The notes under the pieces are model-generated. The model did not search any database and was not told the origin of the DNA. It worked only from the letters and a program-made list of their open reading frames with translations. Positions 39,276-48,880 of a stretch of 64,000 nucleotides of DNA are shown here, piece after piece; position 1 is the first letter of the stretch, and each line of letters starts with the position of its first letter. This DNA is from Marisediminitalea alba. Its GTDB lineage: Bacteria; Pseudomonadota; Gammaproteobacteria; Enterobacterales; Alteromonadaceae. The stretch lies in NCBI RefSeq assembly GCF_002993365.1, contig NZ_PVNP01000053.1, positions 21,955 through 85,954 on the forward strand, in the 5' to 3' direction. The position numbers and the translations under genes are program-made.

Positions 39276-40514
39276 ATGACACAATGGTTTTGGCACACTT
39301 ATGATGTAATTGAAAAAACGTTCTTTTACACTCTCACCCGAAAGATAATCGGCAATATCAGCTTTTTGTTTTTGTTCCAGCTGGCAAATTTCTACCTGTT
39401 TTACGCCCTAATGAGCAGCCCGGCTGAGTCGCAGGATAGCTATCAGTCTACGCTGATTACACTGTTTATTCTGAGCACACTGAGTTTTGCCTTTACCATT
39501 TTTTACATGCATCACCTCATAGTGAAACCAGTAAAAGCTTTGCTGAACACCCTTAACGATATCAACCATACCCAGGGCGACCTCTCTACCCGCCTACCCG
39601 CTTTTACCTGTGATGAATTCAGCGAGTTGTCGGCGGCTTATAATAAATTTGCGCACAACCTTAGTGAGCTGATTGAACAGGTTTACAAAGACGCCGAACG
39701 TTCCAGCGACGCCAATAAAGAAGTCTGCGCACTGGTTAAAAACGTTGATAGTCAGGCCGCTACTCAAAAGCACCTGAGCGACAATATCAGCCAGTCGTCA
39801 CAACAGGTGGGTCATAGCATTCACGACATTGTGTCGGCCTCAGAACAGGTTTCCACCACCAACAGCCAGAACCAGGCCAATGCTACCACCGCCAATCAAA
39901 CGCTGGTTACCTCAAAGCAGCAAATTGAGCGGATCACCCAATTACTTAATCAGTTTTCAGAAACGGTTCGCGGGTTACAGAACAACGCCGATAACGTGCG
40001 CAATATTCTGAAAATGGTTGAGGGTTTTGCCGATCAAACCAACCTGCTGGCCCTGAATGCCGCCATTGAGGCAGCACGAGCCGGTGAAGCAGGCCGCGGC
40101 TTTGCAGTGGTGGCCGATGAAGTACGCAGCCTGTCGGCTAAAGTGGCCGATGCTACCCAGCAGATCAGCAGCTTCCTGAATGAGATGGAAACCCTGGTGG
40201 GCGAAACCCAGCAGGAGTCCAGCCGCCTTATTGATGCGTCTGGTCAGATGCAACAAAGTATCAGTGACACCTCCTCAACGTTTGAGCAAATGATGGACGA
40301 CTTCAAACAAAACATGGAAGCCTTCCAGTTGATCATGAACTCAGTAAATGTGCTGGAATCTCAGCAGGCCCAGGCTACCGAAATTGCCGGCCAGATCACT
40401 CAGCTCAGTATGGATATTCAGCACTCGATGGCGTCGAGTGTGGAACAGGCCGAACATGCCCAGTCACTGGCCAGCTCAACGCGTAAAGGCCTGAGCCAGT
40501 TTGTGGTAAATTAA
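39276..40514 (+). CDS. Methyl-accepting chemotaxis protein with minimal sensor
   Basis: A 412-residue receptor. Two hydrophobic helices (about residues 24-46 and 62-84) are separated by only some 15 residues, so there is no real periplasmic ligand domain. A HAMP region follows ([14 protein letters not shown]) and then the cytoplasmic signalling coiled coil with the conserved hairpin [20 protein letters not shown] near residues 252-271. It probably signals to CheA/CheW and senses through the membrane or cytoplasm. No che genes are near. It is probably monocistronic. Confidence 0.9.
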   Translation: MTQWFWHTYDVIEKTFFYTLTRKIIGNISFLFLFQLANFYLFYALMSSPAESQDSYQSTLITLFILSTLSFAFTIFYMHHLIVKPVKALLNTLNDINHTQGDLSTRLPAFTCDEFSELSAAYNKFAHNLSELIEQVYKDAERSSDANKEVCALVKNVDSQAATQKHLSDNISQSSQQVGHSIHDIVSASEQVSTTNSQNQANATTANQTLVTSKQQIERITQLLNQFSETVRGLQNNADNVRNILKMVEGFADQTNLLALNAAIEAARAGEAGRGFAVVADEVRSLSAKVADATQQISSFLNEMETLVGETQQESSRLIDASGQMQQSISDTSSTFEQMMDDFKQNMEAFQLIMNSVNVLESQQAQATEIAGQITQLSMDIQHSMASSVEQAEHAQSLASSTRKGLSQFVVN

Positions 40515-40568
40515 ACCAATCCAAACTCCGTAACACCGCGTATTGGTGGCATTAGCAGGAGAGATTGC

Positions 40569-40832
40569 ATGCCATCAAAACATCAGCTTACCGACGCCAC
40601 CCTGTCTCGTATCATCGAAATGGCCTGGGAGGATCGTACCCCCTTTGAAGCCATTGAAAAGGAATATGGCCTGTCTCAGGACGGCGTGATTAAACTTATG
40701 CGCAGTGAACTGAAACCCGCCAGTTTCCGGCTCTGGCGCAAGCGCACAGCCGGGCGCACCACCAAACACCTTAAGCTTCGCTCACCCGATATCAACCGCG
40801 GTTACTGCCCTACCCAATACAAACAGCGTTAG
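40569..40832 (+). CDS. DUF2805/TIGR03643 family protein
   Basis: An 87-residue protein with the typical pattern LSRIIEMAWEDRTPFEAIEKEYGL followed by a helix-turn-helix-like SQDGVIKLMRSELKPASFRLWRKR and the ending INRGYCPTQYK. The ribosome binding site AGGAGA precedes ATG 40569. The fold suggests DNA or RNA binding, but the family is uncharacterised. Confidence 0.8.
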   Translation: MPSKHQLTDATLSRIIEMAWEDRTPFEAIEKEYGLSQDGVIKLMRSELKPASFRLWRKRTAGRTTKHLKLRSPDINRGYCPTQYKQR

Positions 40833-40897
40833 TTACTTATGCGGCTATCTGTGATTAACTCAAGCCCTGTTGGCTTGATGGCATAAGGACATCACAG

Positions 40898-41603
40898 ATG
40901 ATTACATTGTATGGATTTGGCCCGGGGCTGGGCATGTACGACCCAAGCCCTTTTGTACTCAAAGTCGCTGCGTTTTTACGCCTGGCAAACATTGACTACC
41001 GTTACAATGGTAACGTTAATTACGTATTTAAGGCGCCCAAGAAAAAGCTGCCCTACCTCGACGATAATGGCACCATCGTGTGCGACTCCACTTTTATTAT
41101 CTGTCATCTTAAAGACCGCTACGCATCTGATTTCGACAGTCATTTATCGCCGCAGCAACAAGCTGTAGCCACACTTATCAGTAAATCGCTGGATGAGAAT
41201 TTTTACTGGTGCCTGGTGTATTTTCGCTGGATTGATAGCGCCAGTTGGCCAACCGTGAAAAACGCGCTGTTTGGTAAGCTGCCCTTCCCGCTTAGCACCA
41301 TTGTGCCGCTGGTCGCTCGTCGGGGCGTTAGCAAGCAGGTTTATCAGCAGGGAACCGGTCGCCATAATTAAGGAAGAAGTGCTGAGTATTGCCCGGCAAA
41401 CGCTCGATGCGTTGTCGGTACTGATAGGCGATAACCTTTTTTGCCTTGGCGACAAACCTAGTTCACTGGATGCAACGGTTTATGCCTTTTTGGCCGAAGC
41501 CATTTTAGTGGATTTAGATAACGACTTTACCCGTCTGGCCCGACAGTACTCAAACCTGAACGACTACTGCCAGCGTATACAACAACAGTATTTTGCCGGC
41601 TAA
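40898..41603 (+). pseudogene. Glutathione S-transferase-like gene with a +1 frameshift
   Basis: The first frame (40898-41371) gives an N-terminal GST thioredoxin-like domain (MITLYGFGPGLGMYDPSPFV, KKKLPYLDDNGTIVCDSTFI) and ends after GTGRHN. The second half (KEEVLSIARQTLDALSVLIG, FCLGDKPSSLDATVYAFL) continues in another frame to 41603. Removing one T at about 41368-41369 restores one protein of about 234 residues of the FAX/metaxin-like GST family. Either the gene is recently inactivated, or this is a sequencing error; the rest of both halves is intact. Confidence 0.8.
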
Positions 41604-41606
41604 ATG

Positions 41607-42380
41607 CTATTTGCCAACGGGTAACTGCGTGGCCAGACTGCTCACCAGCAAACCAACCGCAATGGTCAAGGCAAAACTGGTGAGTGTACCTAGCATCACA
41701 TATTCAGTGAGCTTTTTATCTTCACTCTGGCGCAAATCGCCAAAGCGAAACACCGATTTTGCCGCCAGCAAAAAACCAATTGCAGCAAACTGATTCAGCA
41801 AAATAAAGGTCAGTACCAGTACTCTTTCCAGATAACCGATGTTCTGCCCGGCGGCCTGCAAAGTGGTTTCACTTTCCTCATCGGGTTTATCGGCTTCTAT
41901 GGCATTGCTCCAGGGCGCAAGGATCTGCTTGATAACAATCGATACCGGCCGCAGCACTAGCAGGTAACCAGTCATAATCGCCAGTGTTTTGTAGTTAAGT
42001 GACTGTTTGAGCCAGGCACTTATCGTAGCTTGTTCGGGCTGCCAAACCAGCAATACTACAAAGCCGATAACCACAATATGCGCCAGCTGGTCGGCCAGAA
42101 ACGCTTTCATGGATGAGCCGGCGTAAGATTTCAGACCGTCGATAACAATATGTGAGCCGCCTAACAACAGCGCGTAGGCAGCCACTTTTAGCGGATGTAA
42201 ATCGGTTAACAAGGCCAGAGTAAGCGCAGCTATCAGGCCGTGAACCCCACCATGCCAATACAGACAGGGAGCAGAAAAGTGACGTTGGGTACGCTGTGAT
42301 ATCCAGTGTGAGGGCTGCAGGTAAAAATCGGCCATAATATGGCCGGCAATCAATAATACCAACAGCGTCATGGTAGTCAT
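41607..42380 (-). CDS. DUF3307 membrane protein
   Basis: A 257-residue membrane protein with about six hydrophobic segments. The N-terminal DUF3307 pattern is visible: LLIAGHIMADFYLQPSHWIS, YWHGGVHGLIAAL, GGSHIVIDGLKSYAG, FLADQLAHIVVI, with conserved His and Asp residues facing the membrane. The function is unknown. Its ATG overlaps the stop of the SatD-like gene (ATGA), and the two families are often found together. Confidence 0.82.
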   Translation of the reverse strand: MTTMTLLVLLIAGHIMADFYLQPSHWISQRTQRHFSAPCLYWHGGVHGLIAALTLALLTDLHPLKVAAYALLLGGSHIVIDGLKSYAGSSMKAFLADQLAHIVVIGFVVLLVWQPEQATISAWLKQSLNYKTLAIMTGYLLVLRPVSIVIKQILAPWSNAIEADKPDEESETTLQAAGQNIGYLERVLVLTFILLNQFAAIGFLLAAKSVFRFGDLRQSEDKKLTEYVMLGTLTSFALTIAVGLLVSSLATQLPVGK

Positions 42381-43033
42381 GGGGCAAAGTCCTTTTTCAC
42401 CTGGGCGGCAAAATGCGCCAGATAGTCAGTAATTAAATGGTACTGACTGGTATTTAATATCCGTGTTACGTTACTGCGCTTTTTATCCAGCACCCGTGCC
42501 AGATGTTCATGGGATTTATTATCCGCCATCAGATAAGCCAGTACAACCTGAGCCTGAGTAGCTGTTAAGCGGTCCAGGTGGCTGTCGAAAAAACGGGTAA
42601 GCAGTTCACAGTGCTCCGTAAACGCTTTGTCAGCACTGGCAATAGTCAGCCCACGGCCTTTGAGTTTGTCCAGACCGTGACCGGAAAGTACGTAAGCTTC
42701 GCCGGTTGCGGTTTTGACGTTTTGCCCGGGCGCTTCTCCCTTCCCTAGTCCAATGCATTGGCGTACCGCAACTGCGGGTTCACCACTGCGTAAGGATAAA
42801 TCAATGATGGTGGCTAATCTCGCGGCCAGCGGCGGCGCAACCACCAGCTGAAAACTGTCACCCCGAAAGATATCAAAGGCCGCGTCGTAACGGGCCCGAA
42901 AGGATTTTAGCAAGCGCTCCAAGTTTAAAATGACCTGGCTGAATGCCTCGCCAGATAATTTACTGGAACCAACCAGATCGCCGGTAATCACCGCTATTAG
43001 TGCTGAATTTTCGGCATTTTCAGTACTTTTCAT
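42377..43033 (-). CDS. SatD family protein
   Basis: A 218-residue protein with a SatD-type N-terminal domain (IAVITGDLVGSSKLSGEAF, FDIFRGDSFQLVV, RQCIGLGKGEAP) resembling a nucleotidyl-cyclase-like fold, and a C-terminal helix-turn-helix (HEHLARVLDKKRSNVTRILN). It is probably a DNA-binding regulator with a sensing domain; targets are unknown. It is translationally coupled to DUF3307. Repeated TATTTARTMAC sites lie in front of it, which would suit autoregulation; this is inference. Confidence 0.8.
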   Translation of the reverse strand: MKSTENAENSALIAVITGDLVGSSKLSGEAFSQVILNLERLLKSFRARYDAAFDIFRGDSFQLVVAPPLAARLATIIDLSLRSGEPAVAVRQCIGLGKGEAPGQNVKTATGEAYVLSGHGLDKLKGRGLTIASADKAFTEHCELLTRFFDSHLDRLTATQAQVVLAYLMADNKSHEHLARVLDKKRSNVTRILNTSQYHLITDYLAHFAAQVKKDFAP

Positions 43034-43061
43034 CGCATTGTCCTCAGCGTTAGCGTATCCC

Positions 43062-43130
43062 GGTATTTAGTCACTTGCCTTAAAGTTACTATATTTAATC
43101 ACATAAATCAAAGTGACTATATTTAGTAAC
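43062..43130. promoter_or_regulatory. Repeated operator-like sites upstream of satD
   Basis: Two near-palindromic 18-mers, GTTACTATATTTAATCAC (43085-43102) and GTGACTATATTTAGTAAC (43113-43130), start 28 bases apart. A third half-site, TATTTAGTCAC, lies at 43064-43074. They fill the gap between satD and hupE. Confidence 0.65.
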
Positions 43131-43132
43131 AA

Positions 43133-44254
43133 CTAACCCAGCACGCGCTGAGCAAACCAAAAACCGGCGAGCAGCGCGATACATACCGAACCACCGCGGG
43201 TAACCATAGCAGTGAGGCGAGAAAAACGCTTGATCAGTTTCATTATCACAAAGGCAAGTATCACGATACCCAGTTGAGCAAACTCTACCCCAAGGTTAAA
43301 GCTAACCAATGCTCCAACGTAACCCGACGATGGAATACCCAGTTCCTTTAACGCCTGGGCAAAGCCCAGCCCGTGCACCAGACCAAAACCGAATACCAGC
43401 ATAAACCGCCAGACCGGGTGAGGCTTAAATAACAGGTTTTCAATCGCAATCCAGGCAATCGACAGCGCAATCACAGGCTCAATAATGTGCCCGCTCACCA
43501 CAATAGCGCCATAAGTCGCCAGGCCAAGCGTTACTGTATGGGCCAGGGTAAAGCCGGTGATCAGCAATGCCAGTTGGCGCAGTGAAGCCACGCCTAAAAA
43601 CAGTCCCAGAACAAATAGCGCATGATCCCAACCAAAGGGCACAATATGCAGCATGCCCTGTTTAAGGTAGTTGGCCCATAGCTTTACATCAGCACTGGTA
43701 AGACCTTCTGCCGGTGGCTGCGCATCGAAATAAAAGGCCGGACTGGCCTGATTACGCACCAGCCAGCGACTTAAAGTAACCTGCTCACTGTTATAACTAA
43801 TGTTGAGCGCAATAGGCTCTTCAAATTTAAACGCATCGGTGAACACCGCAACCAGAGCACTCCGGGTAAAATTATCCGGCAGGTCCAGCGTAAATACAAA
43901 GCGGGTCATGGGCCAGGCCAGCCCCGAGGTAAAATCCTCCGCTGGCGCATCGGGCCAGCTTACAGCGCTAAACTGCCAGCTGAGCTGTTTGTCGCCCAGG
44001 CTAATTTGGCTGGCTTGTTCAAGCCCGGCAAGCAGCTGGGCAAAGCGTGTCGACTGTTGCGGCTCGGTAGTCCGGGTTAAGGCATAGTAAGCTTCCCCGC
44101 CCTCCATGGCTTTGGTTAAATCCACATCCATGGTCACCACGGCCTGACCTTCGTCACTAACGGTAACGTTAACCCGGGTCATATTCAGTAGGTGAGCCTG
44201 AGCTACTCCGGGCAGGCAGAGCAGCATTAGTAACACCCTTAGCATACCAGTCAT
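43133..44254 (-). CDS. HupE/UreJ family membrane protein
   Basis: A 373-residue protein with a signal peptide (residues 1-20, ending GVAQA), a periplasmic N-terminal region of about 180 residues, and about six C-terminal membrane helices with the HupE/UreJ_2 motifs FGWDHALFVLGLFLG, ITGFTLAHTVTLGLA and FGLVHGLGFAQAL, rich in His. Family members are thought to be metal (Ni or Co) permeases or accessory proteins. It starts 12 bases after the lipoprotein adenine deaminase stop, so the two form an operon. Confidence 0.87.
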   Translation of the reverse strand: MTGMLRVLLMLLCLPGVAQAHLLNMTRVNVTVSDEGQAVVTMDVDLTKAMEGGEAYYALTRTTEPQQSTRFAQLLAGLEQASQISLGDKQLSWQFSAVSWPDAPAEDFTSGLAWPMTRFVFTLDLPDNFTRSALVAVFTDAFKFEEPIALNISYNSEQVTLSRWLVRNQASPAFYFDAQPPAEGLTSADVKLWANYLKQGMLHIVPFGWDHALFVLGLFLGVASLRQLALLITGFTLAHTVTLGLATYGAIVVSGHIIEPVIALSIAWIAIENLLFKPHPVWRFMLVFGFGLVHGLGFAQALKELGIPSSGYVGALVSFNLGVEFAQLGIVILAFVIMKLIKRFSRLTAMVTRGGSVCIALLAGFWFAQRVLG

Positions 44255-44266
44255 AATGGGCCTGGC

Positions 44267-46207
44267 TTACCAGATGATTTCGTGAGTATTGCCGGTGGTT
44301 ACGTCCACCAGACCGCCCGGATTCCCCTCATAAGGCGCTACCAGTTGCCACTTCCACGGCGCTGCGGTTAAAAAAGCAAAACGCATTCTTTCCGGTAATC
44401 CATTGGCATTAATCCAGGCCATTTTATCGGCCTGATGATGAAGCTTTTCCATTTCTGCTGCGACCTCATTTACCGGCCGGGCTGTCATTAATCCGCCAAC
44501 GTCCAGGCGCACCGTGGCAACCACCTTGCCATCATTCACCAGCGCCCAGCCGCCGCCCATATTGGCTACGGTGTTAGCCGCCAGCGCCATGGCATAATCG
44601 TCGTTACCCATAGTCCAGATATTGTGCAGATCATGAGACTGCGAACTGGCCAGTGCCGAACCCGGTGTTTTAGGCCCCACGTTTTGCCAGATCATTTTCG
44701 ACACCGCCGCCGTACCATGATACCGGTCGACTACGGCCACCTTAATCAGGCCTGCTTCCGGGTCGGCTTTAACGGTGCCATCCTCAGCCACAGGCAGCTC
44801 TTTGGTGATAAACTCCGGCTCAAACCAGAACGGCTCCAACACTGCAGCTTTCACCGTTTCACGACCCTCAGGAGCGGTTATAACAAAATCTGCGGCTATA
44901 AGTTCCCGTCCCACATTCATGGTATCAGTTGCCCACTGTGGGTATTCTATTTCGGGGATGGGTAAAAGGTATTCGCCGTTATCAGCTGCCAGCTGACCAT
45001 TGGCGTAAACCCGCTCAATCGTCACAGTTTGCGGATCGGACAACAATACAACATCGGCATAACGCCCCGGGGCCAGAGCACCAACCAGGTGGTCGATATT
45101 GAAATGGCGGGCCGTATTATAACTGCCCAGCTGGTAAGCAATTTCAAGCGGCACGCCCAGTTCAATAGCGCTGCGAATATTATAATCCATCGAGCCCAGC
45201 TGCAGGGTGGCAAACACGTCGCGATCGTCGGTAGTTACCGAAACATTGCTCCAGTCTTTCAGGCCAATTTCCAGTAATTTCGGAAACAAAGAGTCCATGC
45301 CAGCCTGTTTAATTTCTAAAAATACGCCGCGGCGTAATTTCTCAATTCCTTCATCAGCCAGTCGTACCTCGTGATCAGAGGCCAGCCCTGCCGCGGCGAA
45401 GGCACTGATGTCGGTTTGTGAGGTAAGGTTCATGCCATGGCCTTCTACTACACCTCGGTAGTCGTAGGTTGCCTCAATCATTTCCCAGATACGCTGGTGA
45501 CCACCGTTATCGGCATTGATGACTGCCGACCAGTCCATCACTTCACCCAGCGCTACCACACGCGGATCATAGGTTAAGAAATCGCGCATCTCGTTATAAC
45601 CGTAATAACCACCGCCCGATTCATAAACCGTTGGCGGCGTGGCCGAACCGATAGCCGGGAAGATTTTCAGCGTGCTGCCTTTGCGTTCTGCCTCAAGCCA
45701 GAATTCGGCGTTACGATTACCCACCACATTGGATATCTCGTGAGAGCCTTCCACCGTCCAGGTATTGCCGTGAGGGATCACCAGCGCCGCTTCATACTCC
45801 GGCGTCAGGTAAGAGCTTTCTATGTGTTTATGCGACTCGCCAAATCCCGGTACTGCCCACAGCCCGTTTGCATCATAAGAGCTTTGTGTTTCGCCCGGCC
45901 AGCTACCGGTATCTCCCACCCAGGCAATACGGTTATGCGCAATAACGATATCCTGTGCGGGTAGCCACTCCTGGGTAAACACATTAAGCAGCGTTACGTT
46001 TTGGATCACCAGCTCGGCTGTTTCCCGACCAAGAGCAACCTGCGTTAATGCCTGGCGGGTTTTCACTTCCTCTTTAAATACATGAGTGTCAACCGGTGCA
46101 TCGGTATCTGACACGGCTTCCTGCTTAGTTTCATTCCGGGGAGTACAGGCACTAAGCAAAACACTAATAAACAGTGTCGCGGCGAGAGGATAACGGGTGG
46201 CAGACAT
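44267..46207 (-). CDS. Lipoprotein related to adenine deaminase (amidohydrolase)
   Basis: A 646-residue amidohydrolase-fold protein of the adenine deaminase (Ade) family, with the HxH metal motif in SHKHIESSYLTPEY and the TDDRD segment. It is unusual in starting with a signal peptide and lipobox LSAC (Cys21). Several family motifs are altered: the usual GTTTVVADPHEIANV is GNTWTVEGSHEISNV, and the usual DGHAPGL is EGHGMNL. It may therefore deaminate something else, outside the inner membrane. ATG 46207 follows AGGAG at seven bases. The hupE gene follows directly. Confidence 0.82.
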   Translation of the reverse strand: MSATRYPLAATLFISVLLSACTPRNETKQEAVSDTDAPVDTHVFKEEVKTRQALTQVALGRETAELVIQNVTLLNVFTQEWLPAQDIVIAHNRIAWVGDTGSWPGETQSSYDANGLWAVPGFGESHKHIESSYLTPEYEAALVIPHGNTWTVEGSHEISNVVGNRNAEFWLEAERKGSTLKIFPAIGSATPPTVYESGGGYYGYNEMRDFLTYDPRVVALGEVMDWSAVINADNGGHQRIWEMIEATYDYRGVVEGHGMNLTSQTDISAFAAAGLASDHEVRLADEGIEKLRRGVFLEIKQAGMDSLFPKLLEIGLKDWSNVSVTTDDRDVFATLQLGSMDYNIRSAIELGVPLEIAYQLGSYNTARHFNIDHLVGALAPGRYADVVLLSDPQTVTIERVYANGQLAADNGEYLLPIPEIEYPQWATDTMNVGRELIAADFVITAPEGRETVKAAVLEPFWFEPEFITKELPVAEDGTVKADPEAGLIKVAVVDRYHGTAAVSKMIWQNVGPKTPGSALASSQSHDLHNIWTMGNDDYAMALAANTVANMGGGWALVNDGKVVATVRLDVGGLMTARPVNEVAAEMEKLHHQADKMAWINANGLPERMRFAFLTAAPWKWQLVAPYEGNPGGLVDVTTGNTHEIIW

Positions 46208-46545
46208 AACAATACTCCTGACTGGCAAAGATAATGAGTGGCAACGGGTAACGCCGCAGGCTGGCAATGGTCAGCTTCTTTATCGACTGATTGCAGCGGG
46301 CTAACAACTATGGGCAATGTAGTAGCAATTGTGGTGCCAGATACCTGACCAAACAGTCAAGCCCTGAATATGTAGCGGCAGACGTCTGTATTCATCGCAA
46401 TCGCTATGACAAATGCGAGATACGTGCACCAATTGGTTACATCCTTGCACTGCGCGCTTGCAGATATATTTTTCTGGCAGGCAATCTCTACGGCCTGCTC
46501 TCACGTATAGCTCAACATGAAAAACAAGCCCGCCAATAAGCATCT
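46208..46545. other. Divergent promoter region, no gene seen
   Basis: About 340 bases between the lipoprotein amidohydrolase and photolyase starts. I see no convincing gene or structured element. Confidence 0.4.
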
Positions 46546-48051
46546 ATGACAACATCGGTACCGCCCAAGCTCACTGTGGTGTGGTTTAAGCGTGACCTGC
46601 GATTACAGGATCACGAACCGCTTCACCATGCAGTATCTGTTGCTACCGATAAGGGTTATCCGGTGCTACCGCTGTATCTTTTTGAGCCGGATATCATGGC
46701 CGACCCGCATCATTCAGAACGCCACTGGCGGTTTGTGTGGCAAAGCCTGCTGGCCATGCAGCGCACGTTACAGGCGGCCGGGGGCGAACTGCATGTCAGC
46801 TACGATAACGCTGTGGCGTTTTTTCGCCGGCTGATAGCAGCACACCCACACATCGAAGTGGTGAGTTATGCCGAAACCGGGCTGCATTGTACCTTTGAGC
46901 GGGATAAGCAACTCAGTGCGCTGTTTAATAGGCACGACATCAATTGGCGGGAATTTCCCTATGCCGGGGTGCAGCGCGGTATTACTCACCGGCGCACCTG
47001 GCATCAGCGGTGGCAACAACTGATGGCCCAACCCGCTTTATCGACTGATCTGCATCACCCACACTGGTACGTTAATAAATCTATGGTTAACCGGGTACCC
47101 GGCGACATTGCCGCGCGTTTGCATCAGCCCGACGATAGCAAGCAGCCCGGTGGCGAACACCACGCCCATAAACTGCTGGCAAGTTTTCTGACGGACCGGC
47201 ACACCCATTATCACCGTAATATCTCCAGCCCGCTGGCCAGTTTTAACAGCTGCTCCCGGCTGTCGCCCTACCTCGCCTGGGGCAATATCAGCCTGCGCCA
47301 GGTTTATCAGGCTTTAAATAGTGCTGGCAGCAAACGCCCGCGTTCGTTAAGCGCTTTTGCGTCGCGATTACACTGGCATTGCCATTTTATTCAGAAATTC
47401 GAAAGTGAGTGCGAACAGGAATTTCGTGCGGTCAATCATGCCTATAAGCACTTTCCTTATCGCGATGATGACAAGGTTGAAGCCGACCTCGCGGCATGGA
47501 AAACAGGCACCACCGGCATACCCATGGTAGATGCCTGTATGCGCTGTGTTAATCACACTGGTTATTTAAACTTTCGCATGCGTGCCATGCTGGTGAGCTT
47601 TCTAACCCATTACCTGCTGATCGACTGGCGGCTGGGCGTGCAGCATCTGGCTCGTCAGTTCCTCGATTTTGAGCCGGGAATTCATTACCCGCAATTTCAG
47701 ATGCAGGCAGGCGTAACCGGCACCAATACCCTGCGAATTTATAACCCGGTAAAACAGGCTGAAGACAACGATCCCGACGGCAGTTTTATTCGCCAGTGGG
47801 TACCGGAAATTGCCCATCTGCCAAACGAGGAACTCTTTGCGCCCTGGCTAATTCCGCCACTCACCCATATGGCAATGGAGCAACCGGTACCAGAGCGTTA
47901 CCTGCACCCTGTTGCACAGCCGGATGAGGCCATTACCCGGCACCGGGGTTTATTATGGAATTGGCGAAAAAGAGATGATGTTAAACGGGAGGCGAGACGG
48001 ATCCTGCATCGCCACTCTATACCTGCCAGCCAGGTAAAGCCTAATCGCTGA
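46546..48051 (+). CDS. Cryptochrome/photolyase family protein
   Basis: A 501-residue flavoprotein. The N-terminal photolyase domain (VVWFKRDLRLQDHEPLHHA) would bind an antenna cofactor; the C-terminal FAD domain carries CSRLSPYLAWGNISLRQV, WHCHFIQKFESE and the FAD/lesion region PMVDACMRCVNHTGYLNFRM. The latter part FEPGIHYPQFQMQAGVTGTN matches the branch that includes bacterial photolyase-like proteins with a short C-terminus. DNA repair with light is likely, but a signalling role cannot be excluded. It overlaps the convergent protease gene by 11 bases. Confidence 0.88.
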   Translation: MTTSVPPKLTVVWFKRDLRLQDHEPLHHAVSVATDKGYPVLPLYLFEPDIMADPHHSERHWRFVWQSLLAMQRTLQAAGGELHVSYDNAVAFFRRLIAAHPHIEVVSYAETGLHCTFERDKQLSALFNRHDINWREFPYAGVQRGITHRRTWHQRWQQLMAQPALSTDLHHPHWYVNKSMVNRVPGDIAARLHQPDDSKQPGGEHHAHKLLASFLTDRHTHYHRNISSPLASFNSCSRLSPYLAWGNISLRQVYQALNSAGSKRPRSLSAFASRLHWHCHFIQKFESECEQEFRAVNHAYKHFPYRDDDKVEADLAAWKTGTTGIPMVDACMRCVNHTGYLNFRMRAMLVSFLTHYLLIDWRLGVQHLARQFLDFEPGIHYPQFQMQAGVTGTNTLRIYNPVKQAEDNDPDGSFIRQWVPEIAHLPNEELFAPWLIPPLTHMAMEQPVPERYLHPVAQPDEAITRHRGLLWNWRKRDDVKREARRILHRHSIPASQVKPNR

Positions 48052-48553
48052 CTGAAACGCTGGCGTGGAGCTGCGACTGGTCACACTGGCTCAGGGTAAG
48101 TCTGGCTGGCGCCAACTCAATACCCAGCGGTGCGGCACGACTAAGCAGTTCCATGCCCAGAATGTTGTGCTCATTGTTCATCACCGCCACGCTGACATTA
48201 GTAAACTGGCAATCGTTGCTCAGGCTTAGCAGCGGCACATTATACAGCTTCACCTTATGCTGACGGCCATTCGCCAGCCTGGCGATAACCAGACCATCTT
48301 CGGTGACCTGCTGAGTTTGTTTGATGCGGGCAAAGGTTGCCTTATTAAGTACGGTAAGCGAGGAGCCTGTATCAATTAAAAACAGCGTATCAGACTCGTT
48401 ATCCACCTGACTCTGCAGATAAAGCGTGCCGCCTTCACTGGTAGTCAGTGCAAAGCTGTTGGCCTGAGCTGTAGTGAGCAGAGCAAGATTGGTGCTTACC
48501 AGCACTGCCATGGCGGCAAACAGGGTTTTGACTGGTTTAACAAACATACGCAT
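48041..48553 (-). CDS. Retropepsin-like aspartic protease, secreted
   Basis: A 170-residue protein with a signal peptide (cleavage probably after TTAQA) and a retropepsin-type active site LIDTGSSLTVLN near residue 62. The second part (NNEHNILGMELLSR) holds the conserved hydrophobic-hydrophobic-Gly of single-domain aspartic proteases, which act as dimers. It is probably periplasmic. Start choices are GTG 48559, ATG 48553 or ATG 48547. It overlaps the photolyase gene end-to-end. Confidence 0.83.
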   Translation of the reverse strand: MRMFVKPVKTLFAAMAVLVSTNLALLTTAQANSFALTTSEGGTLYLQSQVDNESDTLFLIDTGSSLTVLNKATFARIKQTQQVTEDGLVIARLANGRQHKVKLYNVPLLSLSNDCQFTNVSVAVMNNEHNILGMELLSRAAPLGIELAPARLTLSQCDQSQLHASVSVSD

Positions 48554-48880
48554 TCTCACTCACTGACTGATTCAGGACTTACCGGGGTGAGTTCATCTTT
48601 TGAGACTCAGTGAGTAGTCAGCAAGTTAAGCACCAAAACGTAGGTGATTGTTTTCAATGGTATGCGCTCAGCAGATCCGCCGCCAACGCACAAAATAAGT
48701 GCCACACCGCACCAAAACATAACAAACCAAACCAATCCTTATCACCAAATGAAGCGTAACACTTAATATTGATAGTTAATTACTATCACGAGATGGTATT
48801 ACTTTTTATGAAGAGCTTAATTACACTCGTATTGCCTATAAAAAATGCTAAAACTGTTTTAAATCTTCAAGGACACTACA
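48554..48880. other. Intergenic region with a candidate operator
   Basis: About 330 bases between the protease and the GKPPFKR-repeat gene. The only structure I see is a palindrome at 48770-48788, listed separately. Confidence 0.4.
48770..48788. promoter_or_regulatory. 19-bp palindrome upstream of the GKPPFKR gene
   Basis: TGATAGT and ACTATCA flank TAATT. It is 92 bases before the start codon and could be a repressor or activator site. Confidence 0.4.
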
